Shown: positions 24,996 through 32,551 of the stretch, one piece after another
Layout: every line of letters starts with the position of its first letter
How positions within the stretch are numbered: position 1 is the first letter of the stretch
Assembly: GCA_029259845.1 (NCBI GenBank)
Contig: JAJDEI010000066.1
Span: forward strand, 1 to 33,263
Direction: 5' to 3'
DNA: 33,263 nucleotides
Origin: Planctomycetaceae bacterium
Lineage (GTDB): Bacteria > Planctomycetota > Planctomycetia > Planctomycetales > Planctomycetaceae
Notes under the pieces: generated by a model
What the model saw: only the letters and a program-made list of their open reading frames with translations
Database searches by the model: none
What the model was told of the DNA's origin: nothing
Made by a program: the position numbers and the translations under genes

Positions 24996-26432
24996 ATGAT
25001 CCGAAGCATGATGTGTCTGTTGGCTGCGATCGCAATGATGGCAGCGACTCCGGTGATCGCCGGAGACTGCGGCAACGCCTGCGGAGGTGCCGCGTGCGGC
25101 TCTGCCTGCGGGTCGTGTGAAGGAGGCTGTTCGGCCGGTGAGGCTTGCTATCGGACCGCCGAATGTACGGTGATGGTGCCCCAACGCGTCACCGAGCAGC
25201 GGACCGTCACCCGGACTGCGTATCGCCAGGAGCAACGCGAGCGGACCTACACCGTCTACAAGCAGGTTCCCCGCACAGAAACCAAGACCCGGATCGTGAC
25301 CTACTACGACCACGAACCCCGGACCCGTGAAGAGACCTACACCACCTGCAAGAGGGTCTGGGACGACCGCCAGCGGACCTATACCGTCTCTGTCCCCGCA
25401 TACGAAGAGCGTCAGGGGACGCGGACCGTTTGCCGTCCGGTGTGGGAAGATCGCACGCAGGAGTACACGGTGATGGTTCCCTACACGGAAACCCGCACCG
25501 GCACACGCACCGTCTGGGATACCGTGAATGAGCAGCGCCAACGGACCTACACGGTTCATGTGCCCTACCAGGAAGAGCGGACCGGACAGCGAACCGTCTG
25601 CAAGCAGGTGGCCGAAGACGTCGAACAGCCGTACACGGTGATGGTTCCCTATCAGGAAGAACGGACCGCCTACCGCACCGTGTGGGACACGGTCGAGGAA
25701 ACCTGCCACCGTACGGTTTGCCGTGATAACGGCCACTGGGTGACGCAGAAGATCGCCGATCCCTGCAATCCCTGTTGCGTCCGCTGCTGCCGCAAGTGGT
25801 GTCCGGAAATCGTCACCGAAGAAGTGCCGTACACCGTTTGCAAGCGAGTCTGTCGTCAAGAGCCCTACACGTATACGGTCACGCTCTGCAAGCCGGAGAC
25901 CCGCACCCGCACCGTCACCTGCTATAAGACCGTGTCGGAGCAAGTGCCCTACACGTACGCGGTCACGCTCTGCCGGCCGGAAGAACGCACCTGTAACTAC
26001 ACGGTCTGCAAGCGCGTCCCGCGGCAGGTCGAGTGCAACTACAATGTCACGCTGTGTAAGCCGGAAATCCGCACGCGGACCTTCAAGGTTTGCAAGCTCG
26101 TTCCCGAACAGCAGACTTACACCTACCGCGTCTGTGTTCCCAGAACCGAAGAACGCGTTTGCAACTACCGCGTTTGCAAACTGGTTCCCGAGCAGCACAC
26201 GCGGACCGTCAACTACGCCGTCTGCGTTGCCAAGACTCGGGAAGAGGCCTATGACGTCACCGTGTACGACTGCGTTCCCGAAGAACGGACCCAGACGTAT
26301 GCGGTCTGTGTGGCTTACCCGGTCGAAGAGCAGGTGTCCTACACCACCTGCAAGTTGCTCCCGCAAACCGTCACCCGCAAGATTCCGATCTGCGGTGGTT
26401 GCTGCGGCGGCTGCGGTTCCTGTTGCCACTAA
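24996..26432 (+). CDS. Secreted cysteine-rich YTV-repeat protein
   Basis: A 478-residue exported protein with a signal peptide (MIRSMMCLLAAIAMMAATPVIA) and a Gly/Cys cluster at the mature N-terminus. Nearly all the rest is tandem units of about 20-25 residues centred on YTV or RTV (for example QRTYTV, PYTVMVPY, TRTVWDTV, YTYTVTLCKPE), the planctomycete YTV domain first noted in Rhodopirellula and proposed to be a cell-wall or envelope component. Two zones differ: the N-terminal half uses VPYxEERTxxRTVWDTV units with few cysteines, the C-terminal half uses YxxTLCKPExRTxT units with regular cysteines. A Cys-rich hinge (PCNPCC..CC.KWC) at 25762-25803 separates them, and the end is CGGCCGGCGSCCH. 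I count about 43 cysteines. It probably makes a disulphide-linked surface layer. ATG 24996 follows GAGAGGAGG by 7 nt. Confidence 0.93.
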   Translation: MIRSMMCLLAAIAMMAATPVIAGDCGNACGGAACGSACGSCEGGCSAGEACYRTAECTVMVPQRVTEQRTVTRTAYRQEQRERTYTVYKQVPRTETKTRIVTYYDHEPRTREETYTTCKRVWDDRQRTYTVSVPAYEERQGTRTVCRPVWEDRTQEYTVMVPYTETRTGTRTVWDTVNEQRQRTYTVHVPYQEERTGQRTVCKQVAEDVEQPYTVMVPYQEERTAYRTVWDTVEETCHRTVCRDNGHWVTQKIADPCNPCCVRCCRKWCPEIVTEEVPYTVCKRVCRQEPYTYTVTLCKPETRTRTVTCYKTVSEQVPYTYAVTLCRPEERTCNYTVCKRVPRQVECNYNVTLCKPEIRTRTFKVCKLVPEQQTYTYRVCVPRTEERVCNYRVCKLVPEQHTRTVNYAVCVAKTREEAYDVTVYDCVPEERTQTYAVCVAYPVEEQVSYTTCKLLPQTVTRKIPICGGCCGGCGSCCH

Positions 26433-26516
26433 TCGGTCCGGGTCTTGATTGACGCATTGTCCCGTTTGGACGCCGCGTCAGCCCGGCTGTTCCTCGCACA
26501 ATTCGACTCCGACACT

Positions 26517-26549
26517 CGCCCCGCCGGTTCACCGGCGGGGCGTTTTTTT
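26517..26549 (+). terminator. Rho-independent terminator of the YTV gene
   Basis: A perfect 11-bp GC stem (CGCCCCGCCGG/CCGGCGGGGCG) with a TTCA loop, followed at once by T7. It starts 85 bp after the YTV stop codon and is the only textbook intrinsic terminator I found in the window, consistent with a highly expressed monocistronic structural gene. Confidence 0.93.
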
Positions 26550-26563
26550 GAGGAGGTTGTTTG

Positions 26564-26671
26564 AAAACCTGTTTTCCCAGTGGGTGGCTGGGGCCGAGGC
26601 TTTCCGAGCCCCCAGAAACTACGTGTCTGGGGGCTCCCTTCGGCCGACCCCAGCCACCCGGATCAGGTTTT
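26564..26671. repeat. Nested three-tier palindrome E
   Basis: Three inverted pairs nested in order: outer AAAACCTG (26564-26571) with CAGGTTTT (26664-26671); middle GGGTGGCTGGGG (from 26582) with CCCCAGCCACCC (to 26659); inner GAGCCCCCAGA (26606-26616) with TCTGGGGGCTC (26626-26636) around a 9-nt loop. The spacers also pair partly (GGCCGAGG with CCTTCGGCC), so the whole 108 bp can fold as one long hairpin. It follows the YTV terminator by 14 bp. It is followed by TTGAGACAG, and GGTTTTGAGAC recurs after repeat F near 30077. Confidence 0.75.
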
Positions 26672-26845
26672 GAGACAGCTTCAGCTCATTCGGCTTGTGC
26701 GTCCTCGGCCCGGACTTCTCCAAGCGGAAACGACGGCCGATGAGGTTTCGTTTGGTCCCGTTTGTTTGAGCCCGAACATGGCGGCGACAATACCAGGCTG
26801 TTTTTCCTCAGAAAGTCGTTCCGGAAACGGTCGGCGAGTTCTTAT

Positions 26846-27014
26846 GGGAGGGCGAGGCTCCCGCCGAGCCGCGACGTGACGATTCGGCCATAGTCATTGC
26901 AACTCGCGCTCCTGCGGGGGCCGATCTCCGCGATCCTGTTGAGAAGCCGGGACCCTGTGAGGAGCCGGAACCCGGTCTGTTCCGATTGCGGCTCGGCAGG
27001 AGCCTCGCCATCCC
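26846..27014. repeat. Inverted repeat pair F (copies 1 and 2)
   Basis: Arms at 26846-26872 (GGGAGGGCGAGGCTCC then CGCCGAGCCGC) and 26988-27014 (GCGGCTCGGCAGGAGCC then TCGCCATCCC) are near-identical in inverted orientation, 115 bp apart. Each contains its own GGCTC/GAGCC hairpin preceded on its own strand by a GGAG-like foot. A third copy is at 30050-30074. The DNA between the arms shows no gene. Confidence 0.7.
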
Positions 27015-27028
27015 ATTCGTCGCCATAC

Positions 27029-27838
27029 CTACGGCTGCTTCGGCGGGAGCGCGAGTGCGGCCTCTCCCAACTCGACGTTGGCTCCCTGTCTGGGTACGTC
27101 TTCGCCGGCCGCCCAGAGCGTCGCATTGACGAGCATTCGCCGAAACGGCTTCCGCTGAAAGTTGCCGTACGGATGCCCGAGTGTCGTGGAGAACGTTCGT
27201 CCGCCATCGGGCCGCTCGTAGACCCACCCCACGAATACGTCTTTCCCGTCCTTGGGGTCGACGACACGCAGCAGCGGTTTCGCCTTCCCGATCGTGGGGT
27301 TCAGGTAGTACTCGTCGTCGATGACGTACTCCTCCCAGCCGCGGCAGATGGGATGATCGGGTATCAGTTGGGTCAGCAACGACTCCCCTTTGCTTAAGCC
27401 AACGTTGCTCACCCATGTGCCTCCGACATGTCCCAGCCATGCCCGCCCCAGCCGGTCCAGGTTCTGCTCACGGATCGACGACGCCCAGTGAATGGTGACC
27501 AGCCCCACGCCAGAGGCCATCAACCGTTCGAAGTCCTCTCGATGTGGCGAGTCCAACAGAAACTCTGCTCCGGGGTTCGAATAGACGACAATCGCCTTGA
27601 CGCCCTCGGTCGCAGCGGCCTCTTCGGGCCAGCCGTTGGAGACAACCGTCTCCACGCCGGGGGTCAGTTCGGCACACTGGGCCAGCACGCGGCCCACGTG
27701 CATGTACATGTGAGACCCGTAGGGATGGTCCGGTTCCTTGCCGATGAACAGAATCTTCGTCGGCGATTCCGCATCCGCGACTTGGCCGACGAGCAGTAAT
27801 GCGCCGACAAAGGCCATTCTGGCTAACAAGCGTGTCAT
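27029..27838 (-). CDS. Exported ThuA-like protein
   Basis: A 269-residue exported protein of the ThuA (trehalose utilisation) type, a class I glutamine amidotransferase-like fold. The signal peptide is MTRLLARMAFVGALLLVGQVADA, which sets the start at ATG 27838 although GTG 27868 is in frame. Visible family segments are KILFIGKEPDHPYGSHMYMHVGRVLAQ, KAIVVYSNPGAEFL, GVGLVTIHWASS, LGHVGGTW, DHPICRGWEEYVIDDEYYL and GRTFSTTLGHPYGNFQ (the closing GRVFYTxLGH-type motif). Planctomycetes carry many of these, often beside sugar dehydrogenases and haem proteins, with unknown reactions. A GGGAG lies about 11 nt before the ATG, further than ideal. No operon partner is adjacent. Confidence 0.9.
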   Translation of the reverse strand: MTRLLARMAFVGALLLVGQVADAESPTKILFIGKEPDHPYGSHMYMHVGRVLAQCAELTPGVETVVSNGWPEEAAATEGVKAIVVYSNPGAEFLLDSPHREDFERLMASGVGLVTIHWASSIREQNLDRLGRAWLGHVGGTWVSNVGLSKGESLLTQLIPDHPICRGWEEYVIDDEYYLNPTIGKAKPLLRVVDPKDGKDVFVGWVYERPDGGRTFSTTLGHPYGNFQRKPFRRMLVNATLWAAGEDVPRQGANVELGEAALALPPKQP

Positions 27839-27856
27839 GAATTCATTATCTCCCAG

Positions 27857-27992
27857 GTAAGCGTTCACAGGGTGGGGGGTCAGGCACCATTTTCGGCCAT
27901 CACGTCCTTTGTGTCGGAGACCACTTCCCGCCGAAGTTGGTGCCTGACCCCGGATCTTCCGTGAAAAACTCGCGCAACCTGTGAACGGTTAC
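27857..27992. repeat. Nested palindrome G (GGGGTCAGGCACC type)
   Basis: Outer arms GTAAGCGTTCACAGG (27857-27871) and CCTGTGAACGGTTAC (27978-27992) match 14 of 15. Inner arms at 27876-27896 and 27931-27951 match 19 of 21 and begin GGGGTCAGGCACCA. This inner sequence is a motif I have seen often as a multicopy inverted repeat in planctomycetes and some other bacteria (from memory). It lies upstream of the ThuA-like gene and overlaps its alternative GTG start. Confidence 0.75.
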
Positions 27993-28059
27993 TCTCCCAG
28001 TCGCCAGTTCCGGCTCACAAATCCGCTTGGCGAGTTCCGTAAACGATATCCTGACGCCA

Positions 28060-29121
28060 TCAGATCACCGCGGACTGAAATCCTTCGCGAATCCGCAAAG
28101 CGACCAGCGGGTCGACCATCGCCGCCGTGGCGATGTGCACCGATTCCGCACCGGCATCCAGGTAAGCACGCACGTGCTCCGCCGTTGACGCTCCGCCCAC
28201 GCCGATTAGCTTCAGGGACAGTCCGCGGGATGCGATCAGCTCGGCGAACAGGGCCGTTTGCGCGATGGAGGCTTCGCGGGTCGCGTCCCCGCAGATGCCT
28301 CGCCTTTGTCCTTCGAACATCAGCTCGCCGGACGGTTCACGCACCATCGCCGCCACGCTATTGGTCATGGCGGCTCCATCCACAAAGTCCGACACAGCCT
28401 CCAGCAACCGCGCGACTGCCTCCAGTTCGGTAAAATGTCCCACCTTGAGCGCGTAGGGAACCGAACCGATCGCCTCGCGAACGCGCTTTGCCACAATGCC
28501 CGCCGGCTCCGGTTCCTGGTACAACTGGCCGTCGCGGCTGCAGACGTTGGGGCAGGAAAAGTTGGTCTCGATGCAGTCGGCGCCGCTCTCCACCGCCCAG
28601 CGGGCGCACAGGGCATAATCGTCGGCCAGTTCGTCGATCGTCCAACCCGGCTGTGCCGTCCCCACAACCGACACGCTCAGCATCTGATCGTCCCGCAGTT
28701 TTTTCCGTGTCTGTTCGATGTCCCGTCGCCACGTGTCCGGCTCCGTGCTGGGCATGCCAAACGACACGGCCCAACTTCCCTGCATCTGGTCGGCGGCGGC
28801 GAGTTCGCTTTCATCCCCCCGCAGCGGGCCGGTTTGCACCGGCAGCAGATTCGGCAGCGCGTAACACTCCCGGGCAGAACTGCGAACCGTTTTGTAAGTC
28901 AGCACGTCGAAGCCGAGGGATGCGTAGTACAGAATCCACCGCCCATTCAGCAGCGGTCCAGCCGGCATCCCCAAAGGCGACGCAACCGGACGCCCCAAGA
29001 ACGTCCACTCACCCGGCATCGGCGGCACCTCGACATCCGCCGGTTCGGGCGCGTGGTCGTAATTCCAACGATAGTCCCGGGAGACATCATAACGCGGAAG
29101 GGTTTCGGTATCGGTCGTCAT
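28060..29121 (-). CDS. Dihydroorotate dehydrogenase-like flavoprotein
   Basis: A 353-residue FMN-dependent TIM-barrel protein of the dihydroorotate dehydrogenase family. Motifs: ASPLGMPAGPLLNG (48-60), YKTVRS with K77, NFSCPN (187-192) whose cysteine C190 matches the class 1 catalytic base, a lysine in ALKVG (K226), TNS (253-255), and GVGGASTAEHVRAYLDAGAESVHIATA (307-333). The cysteine places it with cytosolic class 1 enzymes rather than the membrane class 2 type with serine. It has a longer N-terminus than lactococcal PyrDA, and the sequence diverges enough that a dihydropyrimidine dehydrogenase-like or other role is possible, so I withhold a gene symbol. Its ATG overlaps the stop of the upstream gene by 4 nt (ATGA at 29121-29118), implying translational coupling. 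Confidence 0.85.
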   Translation of the reverse strand: MTTDTETLPRYDVSRDYRWNYDHAPEPADVEVPPMPGEWTFLGRPVASPLGMPAGPLLNGRWILYYASLGFDVLTYKTVRSSARECYALPNLLPVQTGPLRGDESELAAADQMQGSWAVSFGMPSTEPDTWRRDIEQTRKKLRDDQMLSVSVVGTAQPGWTIDELADDYALCARWAVESGADCIETNFSCPNVCSRDGQLYQEPEPAGIVAKRVREAIGSVPYALKVGHFTELEAVARLLEAVSDFVDGAAMTNSVAAMVREPSGELMFEGQRRGICGDATREASIAQTALFAELIASRGLSLKLIGVGGASTAEHVRAYLDAGAESVHIATAAMVDPLVALRIREGFQSAVI

Positions 29122-29891
29122 GATTTTGAATCGCGTCTATATTGGTACGTCGAGTATGCCCCGTCAGGACCGCTGATCAACTTTACGCCAAACTTCTTGA
29201 GTTCTGAGTTCAATGGAATCGGCAGCGATGCAGCAGAGGGTTCAATCAATATTCGACGTGTGATGTCTTTCCACGTCTGCGAGTTGAGGCATTCCCCGAA
29301 TAGTGCCGAGATGCCGATCTCATCCGAGTAAGTGGCAGCCATCAGGTCGTGGAGTGTTTCCGAGTTGTGCTTTCCGAGTGCCACGCACAGCAGGAGGGTC
29401 GCAACTGCAAAGTACGGACGGTCCCAATCGTCAAGCAATCGATATCGCATGCGCCAACACAGGAATCGTAATGCTTTGAGTGATACATCATGGCCAAGCG
29501 TCAACGCACTGGCGACAAATTGGATGATCGTCGAGTCTTCGCCGGAGGTGATATAGTCGTCATTTTGAGGTTCGCCGGCGGCCCGGATCAAGACGGCGCA
29601 CGAAAAAAGGCGCATCCAATGCCCTCGTATCCCAACCGATCCCGGTTCCCAGGTCGGGTCGTCGGGTTCAGACCAACGAGTCAATTCAAGAACCTCTTGC
29701 GGTTCCCATGCCATCGGGGAGAGATTTTTTTCGCTTTTGATCTCGCAAAGTGCTTTGAGATGCGCCTCAGCGTCCCTGCCATAGTCGGCCTCAGCGATTT
29801 CTCTGAGCATCGAATCATCAACCTGCTGGAAGACAAGATCAAGCAGCGGTTGGTCTGCGGGACACAAGTGATCAAGGGAATCGGTTGACAT
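29118..29891 (-). CDS. Unrecognised protein coupled to the DHOD-like gene
   Basis: A 257-residue protein I do not recognise. It is helical with no signal peptide; a moderately hydrophobic stretch (YFAVATLLLCVALG) is probably a buried helix. Sequence such as LTRWSEPDDPTWEPG and WRMRYRLLDDWDRPYFAVA is rich in Trp and acidic residues, reminiscent in composition of small bacterial immunity proteins, but I see no specific motif. Base composition is visibly less GC-rich than the neighbours, hinting at transfer. The best evidence that it is real is the ATGA overlap with the downstream DHOD-like start. ATG 29891 is chosen; the frame also runs upstream to 29927. No clear ribosome binding site. Confidence 0.7.
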   Translation of the reverse strand: MSTDSLDHLCPADQPLLDLVFQQVDDSMLREIAEADYGRDAEAHLKALCEIKSEKNLSPMAWEPQEVLELTRWSEPDDPTWEPGSVGIRGHWMRLFSCAVLIRAAGEPQNDDYITSGEDSTIIQFVASALTLGHDVSLKALRFLCWRMRYRLLDDWDRPYFAVATLLLCVALGKHNSETLHDLMAATYSDEIGISALFGECLNSQTWKDITRRILIEPSAASLPIPLNSELKKFGVKLISGPDGAYSTYQYRRDSKS

Positions 29892-29934
29892 TCGGGCACG
29901 CGCGACACTGATGGAAGGGCAGCACAACCAATAT

Positions 29935-30035
29935 AAGCGCCGGGTGCCATGTTCGCATCGCGAAGCAGGGCGGACATGACGACACGCTCATCCTGCATCC
30001 TCATGCAGCTTCGCGACATGAGCCTGGCACACGGC
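29935..30035. repeat. Palindromic repeat K (GTGCCA...TGGCAC)
   Basis: Arms at 29944-29966 and 30008-30030 pair at 18 of 23 positions, with perfect ends GTGCCA/TGGCAC and TCGCGAAGC/GCTTCGCGA. A smaller TGCAT/ATGCA hairpin lies inside. The minus strand can be read as a short peptide (MSALLRDANMAPGA) that I recall as a frequent spurious annotation in planctomycetes, which suggests a multicopy element rather than a gene. Confidence 0.65.
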
Positions 30036-30049
30036 GGTTTTTGAATGTT

Positions 30050-30074
30050 GCGGCTCGGCAGGAGCCGCGCCCTC
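30050..30074. repeat. Repeat F, third copy
   Basis: GCGGCTC/GAGCCGC forms a perfect 7-bp stem around GGCAG. The first 17 bases are identical to 26988-27004. GGTTTTGAGAC follows within a few bases, as it does near palindrome E. It lies 20 bp beyond the stop codon of the Nramp-like gene but has no T-tract directly after the stem on that strand. Confidence 0.65.
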
Positions 30075-30093
30075 ACGGTTTTGAGACGGTCGT

Positions 30094-32055
30094 TTACAGA
30101 TAGCCGAGTTTGCTCAGCGCAGACATCACCGCGATCACCCAGAAAAACAGACCCGCCGAGAACAGGCCGATGCGGACGAACCAGTTCGGCCGCAATTCCT
30201 TCGGCAGCAGCGTCAGGTTGATGACCAGCGCGTGCCAGCAACTGAAACCGAGCGCGAAGTTGTAGATGGTCGTCGCGATTTCGAGCAGCGTTTGCGGCTG
30301 CCGCATCGAGAGCATCACCATGCCAAACACGCCGTAGACAGCCAGCACGCTGAAGTACACATAGCGAATGTTCTTGGGGTCCACGTTGCGCAACTTCCGG
30401 CTGGATGTCCAGAACACGTCCACCCAGCGGCGAATCACACCGTCCGCAGCAACCGCCATACTGGGGGCCAGCACCAGGAACCCGCAGAACAACGTCATGA
30501 ACCAGAACAGCGGCCCCAGTCGCGGACCAACCGCTTCGGCGACGCCGTCAGCCGTCATGGTGGCGGCAACCCACTTGTCGGCGACGGCCGTTCCTCGTTT
30601 GAGGAATTGGGCCGACAGCATGCTCGGCAGCGCCAATCCGATGAAACAGGCCGGCATCCACACGACCAACTGGTCCCGCAGCACGTGCCGATACCACCGC
30701 CCCCACCGCCGCAGTGACTCCTTGGTGATCACGAAGACCGAGCCGACGTGCGACAGTTCGATGGAACTTCCGCCAATTACACTGGGAATGGCCCCCACGT
30801 GGTGTCCCATGCCCCATCCCTGATCACGGGTGTAATTGCTGAGAGGCGTGTTGGAGAGTCCTCCGGAGCCGGAGATGGCCACCATCGCCGACAGCAGCGC
30901 GATCATCGACCAGTTGATCCCCGGCATTCCGCGGCCCGAAAACAACGAGACGAAAACGTTTTCGATGTTGTCACCGTCGATCGTCCCGTCGCCGTCGAGG
31001 TCGATGAAACGGTCGAGCTGGCCATCGCTGTTTGCGTCCAGTGCCAGTGACTGGTCGGCAACGCCATCTCCGTCCGTGTCGAATTCAGCGGTCTCATCCG
31101 GCTGTCCGTCAGCATCAAGATCCGGCCAGGGCCGCAGCTGCCCCCCCATCTCAACCTGCACCATGTTGTCCGGCTGCCCGTCCCGGTCGAGGTCGGTCGC
31201 CCAGGGCTCCTGCAGGATGGTTCCGAACTTGAGGTCGAGAATCGGCTCGATCAGGTCCGCGTGACCATCGCCGTCCCAATCCTCCCCCGGTTCGAGGATT
31301 CCGTCGCCGTTCGCATCCTCGATTCGCCGGACCGGCACGTTGCCGAACTTGACGAAACCGCTAAGAATCTCCCCCCAGGTGCCCATTGTCGAGTAGCCGA
31401 TGGCCAGCACGAGCAGAAACCCCATCACCGTTACCAGCTTGAACGACATGACCCACTTGAGCGCTGTCAGAATCTTGCCGCCAAAGATGAGAGGCAGCAA
31501 CGCGCCCAGAAAAATCGCATAGCTCAACAGCCGCAGCAGCAACACATGAGACATATCGATGAAATGCCCCAGGATCATGAATCCCTGTCCGCTGGTGGGG
31601 TTGGGGACTTCGCCGATCAAAGCCGTGGCGAGGGGTGTCGCTGCAAATGCTGCCAGGTAGGGGAAAAACGACCCGAAATCGAGCAGGAGATACACCGCCA
31701 CCCAGAACAGCGGCCCCGGCAGCGTCCGAAACTTCCCGGTAAAGATCGGTTCGCCGGTGTAGAGTGTGTAACGGCAGATTTCCATGTTGTAGATAACCTG
31801 GCCGAGAATGCTCAGCGTCGCCAACCACAACAGGGCCCCGCCAAACCGTGCGGTGACCATCGGCCCGGTCAGCCACTCGCCCCCGCCAATGGCCGATGCC
31901 CCCATCACCAAACCCGGCCCGATCAGCGCGGTCCACTTCGACCAGCGGAACGTTGGAGCGTCAACCAGCTCGTCCACGTTCCAGCAAGGCATTCGCTTGG
32001 AGCCGGGATGCGGCGCGGTGGCCTGCGGGGAGTCAGTGGTCGTCTCTTCTGCCAT
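30094..32055 (-). CDS. Nramp-family transporter with DxDxDG calcium-binding-like insert
   Basis: A 653-residue inner-membrane protein. Hydrophobic segments and GPGLVMGASAIGGGEWLTGP (46-65) place it in the Nramp (LeuT-fold) superfamily. The canonical TM1 DPGN metal site is GGGE here (57-60), and the TM6 MPH motif is absent (SGSGGLSNTPLSNYTRDQGW, 396-414), so Mn/Fe transport is doubtful. Between predicted TM5 (about 200-222) and TM6 (about 381-400) sits an insert (240-365) with at least six Asp-rich loops: DANGDG (247), DWDGDG (259), DLDRDG (288), DLDADG (312), DTDGDG (326), DANSDG (340) and DLDGDG (352). These resemble EF-hand, dockerin or thrombospondin-type calcium loops. With a cytosolic N-terminus, this loop faces the periplasm. 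AGGAG lies 6 nt before ATG 32055. No regulator or partner is adjacent. Confidence 0.85.
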   Translation of the reverse strand: MAEETTTDSPQATAPHPGSKRMPCWNVDELVDAPTFRWSKWTALIGPGLVMGASAIGGGEWLTGPMVTARFGGALLWLATLSILGQVIYNMEICRYTLYTGEPIFTGKFRTLPGPLFWVAVYLLLDFGSFFPYLAAFAATPLATALIGEVPNPTSGQGFMILGHFIDMSHVLLLRLLSYAIFLGALLPLIFGGKILTALKWVMSFKLVTVMGFLLVLAIGYSTMGTWGEILSGFVKFGNVPVRRIEDANGDGILEPGEDWDGDGHADLIEPILDLKFGTILQEPWATDLDRDGQPDNMVQVEMGGQLRPWPDLDADGQPDETAEFDTDGDGVADQSLALDANSDGQLDRFIDLDGDGTIDGDNIENVFVSLFSGRGMPGINWSMIALLSAMVAISGSGGLSNTPLSNYTRDQGWGMGHHVGAIPSVIGGSSIELSHVGSVFVITKESLRRWGRWYRHVLRDQLVVWMPACFIGLALPSMLSAQFLKRGTAVADKWVAATMTADGVAEAVGPRLGPLFWFMTLFCGFLVLAPSMAVAADGVIRRWVDVFWTSSRKLRNVDPKNIRYVYFSVLAVYGVFGMVMLSMRQPQTLLEIATTIYNFALGFSCWHALVINLTLLPKELRPNWFVRIGLFSAGLFFWVIAVMSALSKLGYL

Positions 32056-32551
32056 TGCAAGCTCCTGTCCCTCGCGACGTGATGCACTCCCCGGTCACTT
32101 GGCATTCGGGGAAATCTGGAAGTGTGCACCATATCATGAACACTCCGATCATGCTGCATGCTGACCGTTCCCACGCATGTTTCTGGCGGTGATTTCATTG
32201 ACCGCAGCGAACGCCGCCGAGACCGCTTTTGGCTCGATCGCAGCCACTGCGGTCAAAAGATCTCTCAACAGGCAGTCCCTGGCGCTGGCCGCGCCGTGGC
32301 CCCAATCAAACCACCAGCTGTGGACACGCTGGACGGTGAATGGGGGTTTGCAAAAGATGCAGAGGACACGGAGGCCTGCGGAGTCTCGCAAGCCTCCACC
32401 TTGAAACGCTCAACTTTCACCCTCGTCCCCAGGCGTGATCGCAAAAGGCGTTATCTCACGCATTTGCCATGACTTACGTCGCCCCCGTCAGAGAAGGCCA
32501 TCCGTCCCGCCGAAAACGAAATCTTTTCTGGGAAATCGCAACGCGCGACCG
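32056..32551. other. Gene-free stretch upstream of the rRNA promoter
   Basis: About 500 bp with no gene I can support. Short open frames occur on both strands (for example minus strand 32149-32391) but have no family resemblance or ribosome binding site. No insertion sequence, tRNA or strong hairpin was recognised. Confidence 0.45.

Noticed and set aside
24933-26429. A 498-codon open frame on the minus strand opposite the YTV gene
   Set aside because: It is low-complexity, has no ribosome binding site and mirrors the repeat codons of the YTV protein; lack of stops follows from the repeated high-GC codon pattern.
28258-29331. Plus-strand 357-codon open frame over the DHOD-like gene
   Set aside because: It runs antisense to clear FMN-barrel motifs and has no recognisable domain.
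29681-30241. Minus-strand 186-codon open frame between the unknown gene and the Nramp-like gene
   Set aside because: It crosses repeats K and F and overlaps two better supported genes; the peptide appears to derive from the palindromic element.
32149-32472. Short open frames upstream of the rRNA promoter
   Set aside because: No ribosome binding site and no family; the translation looks random.
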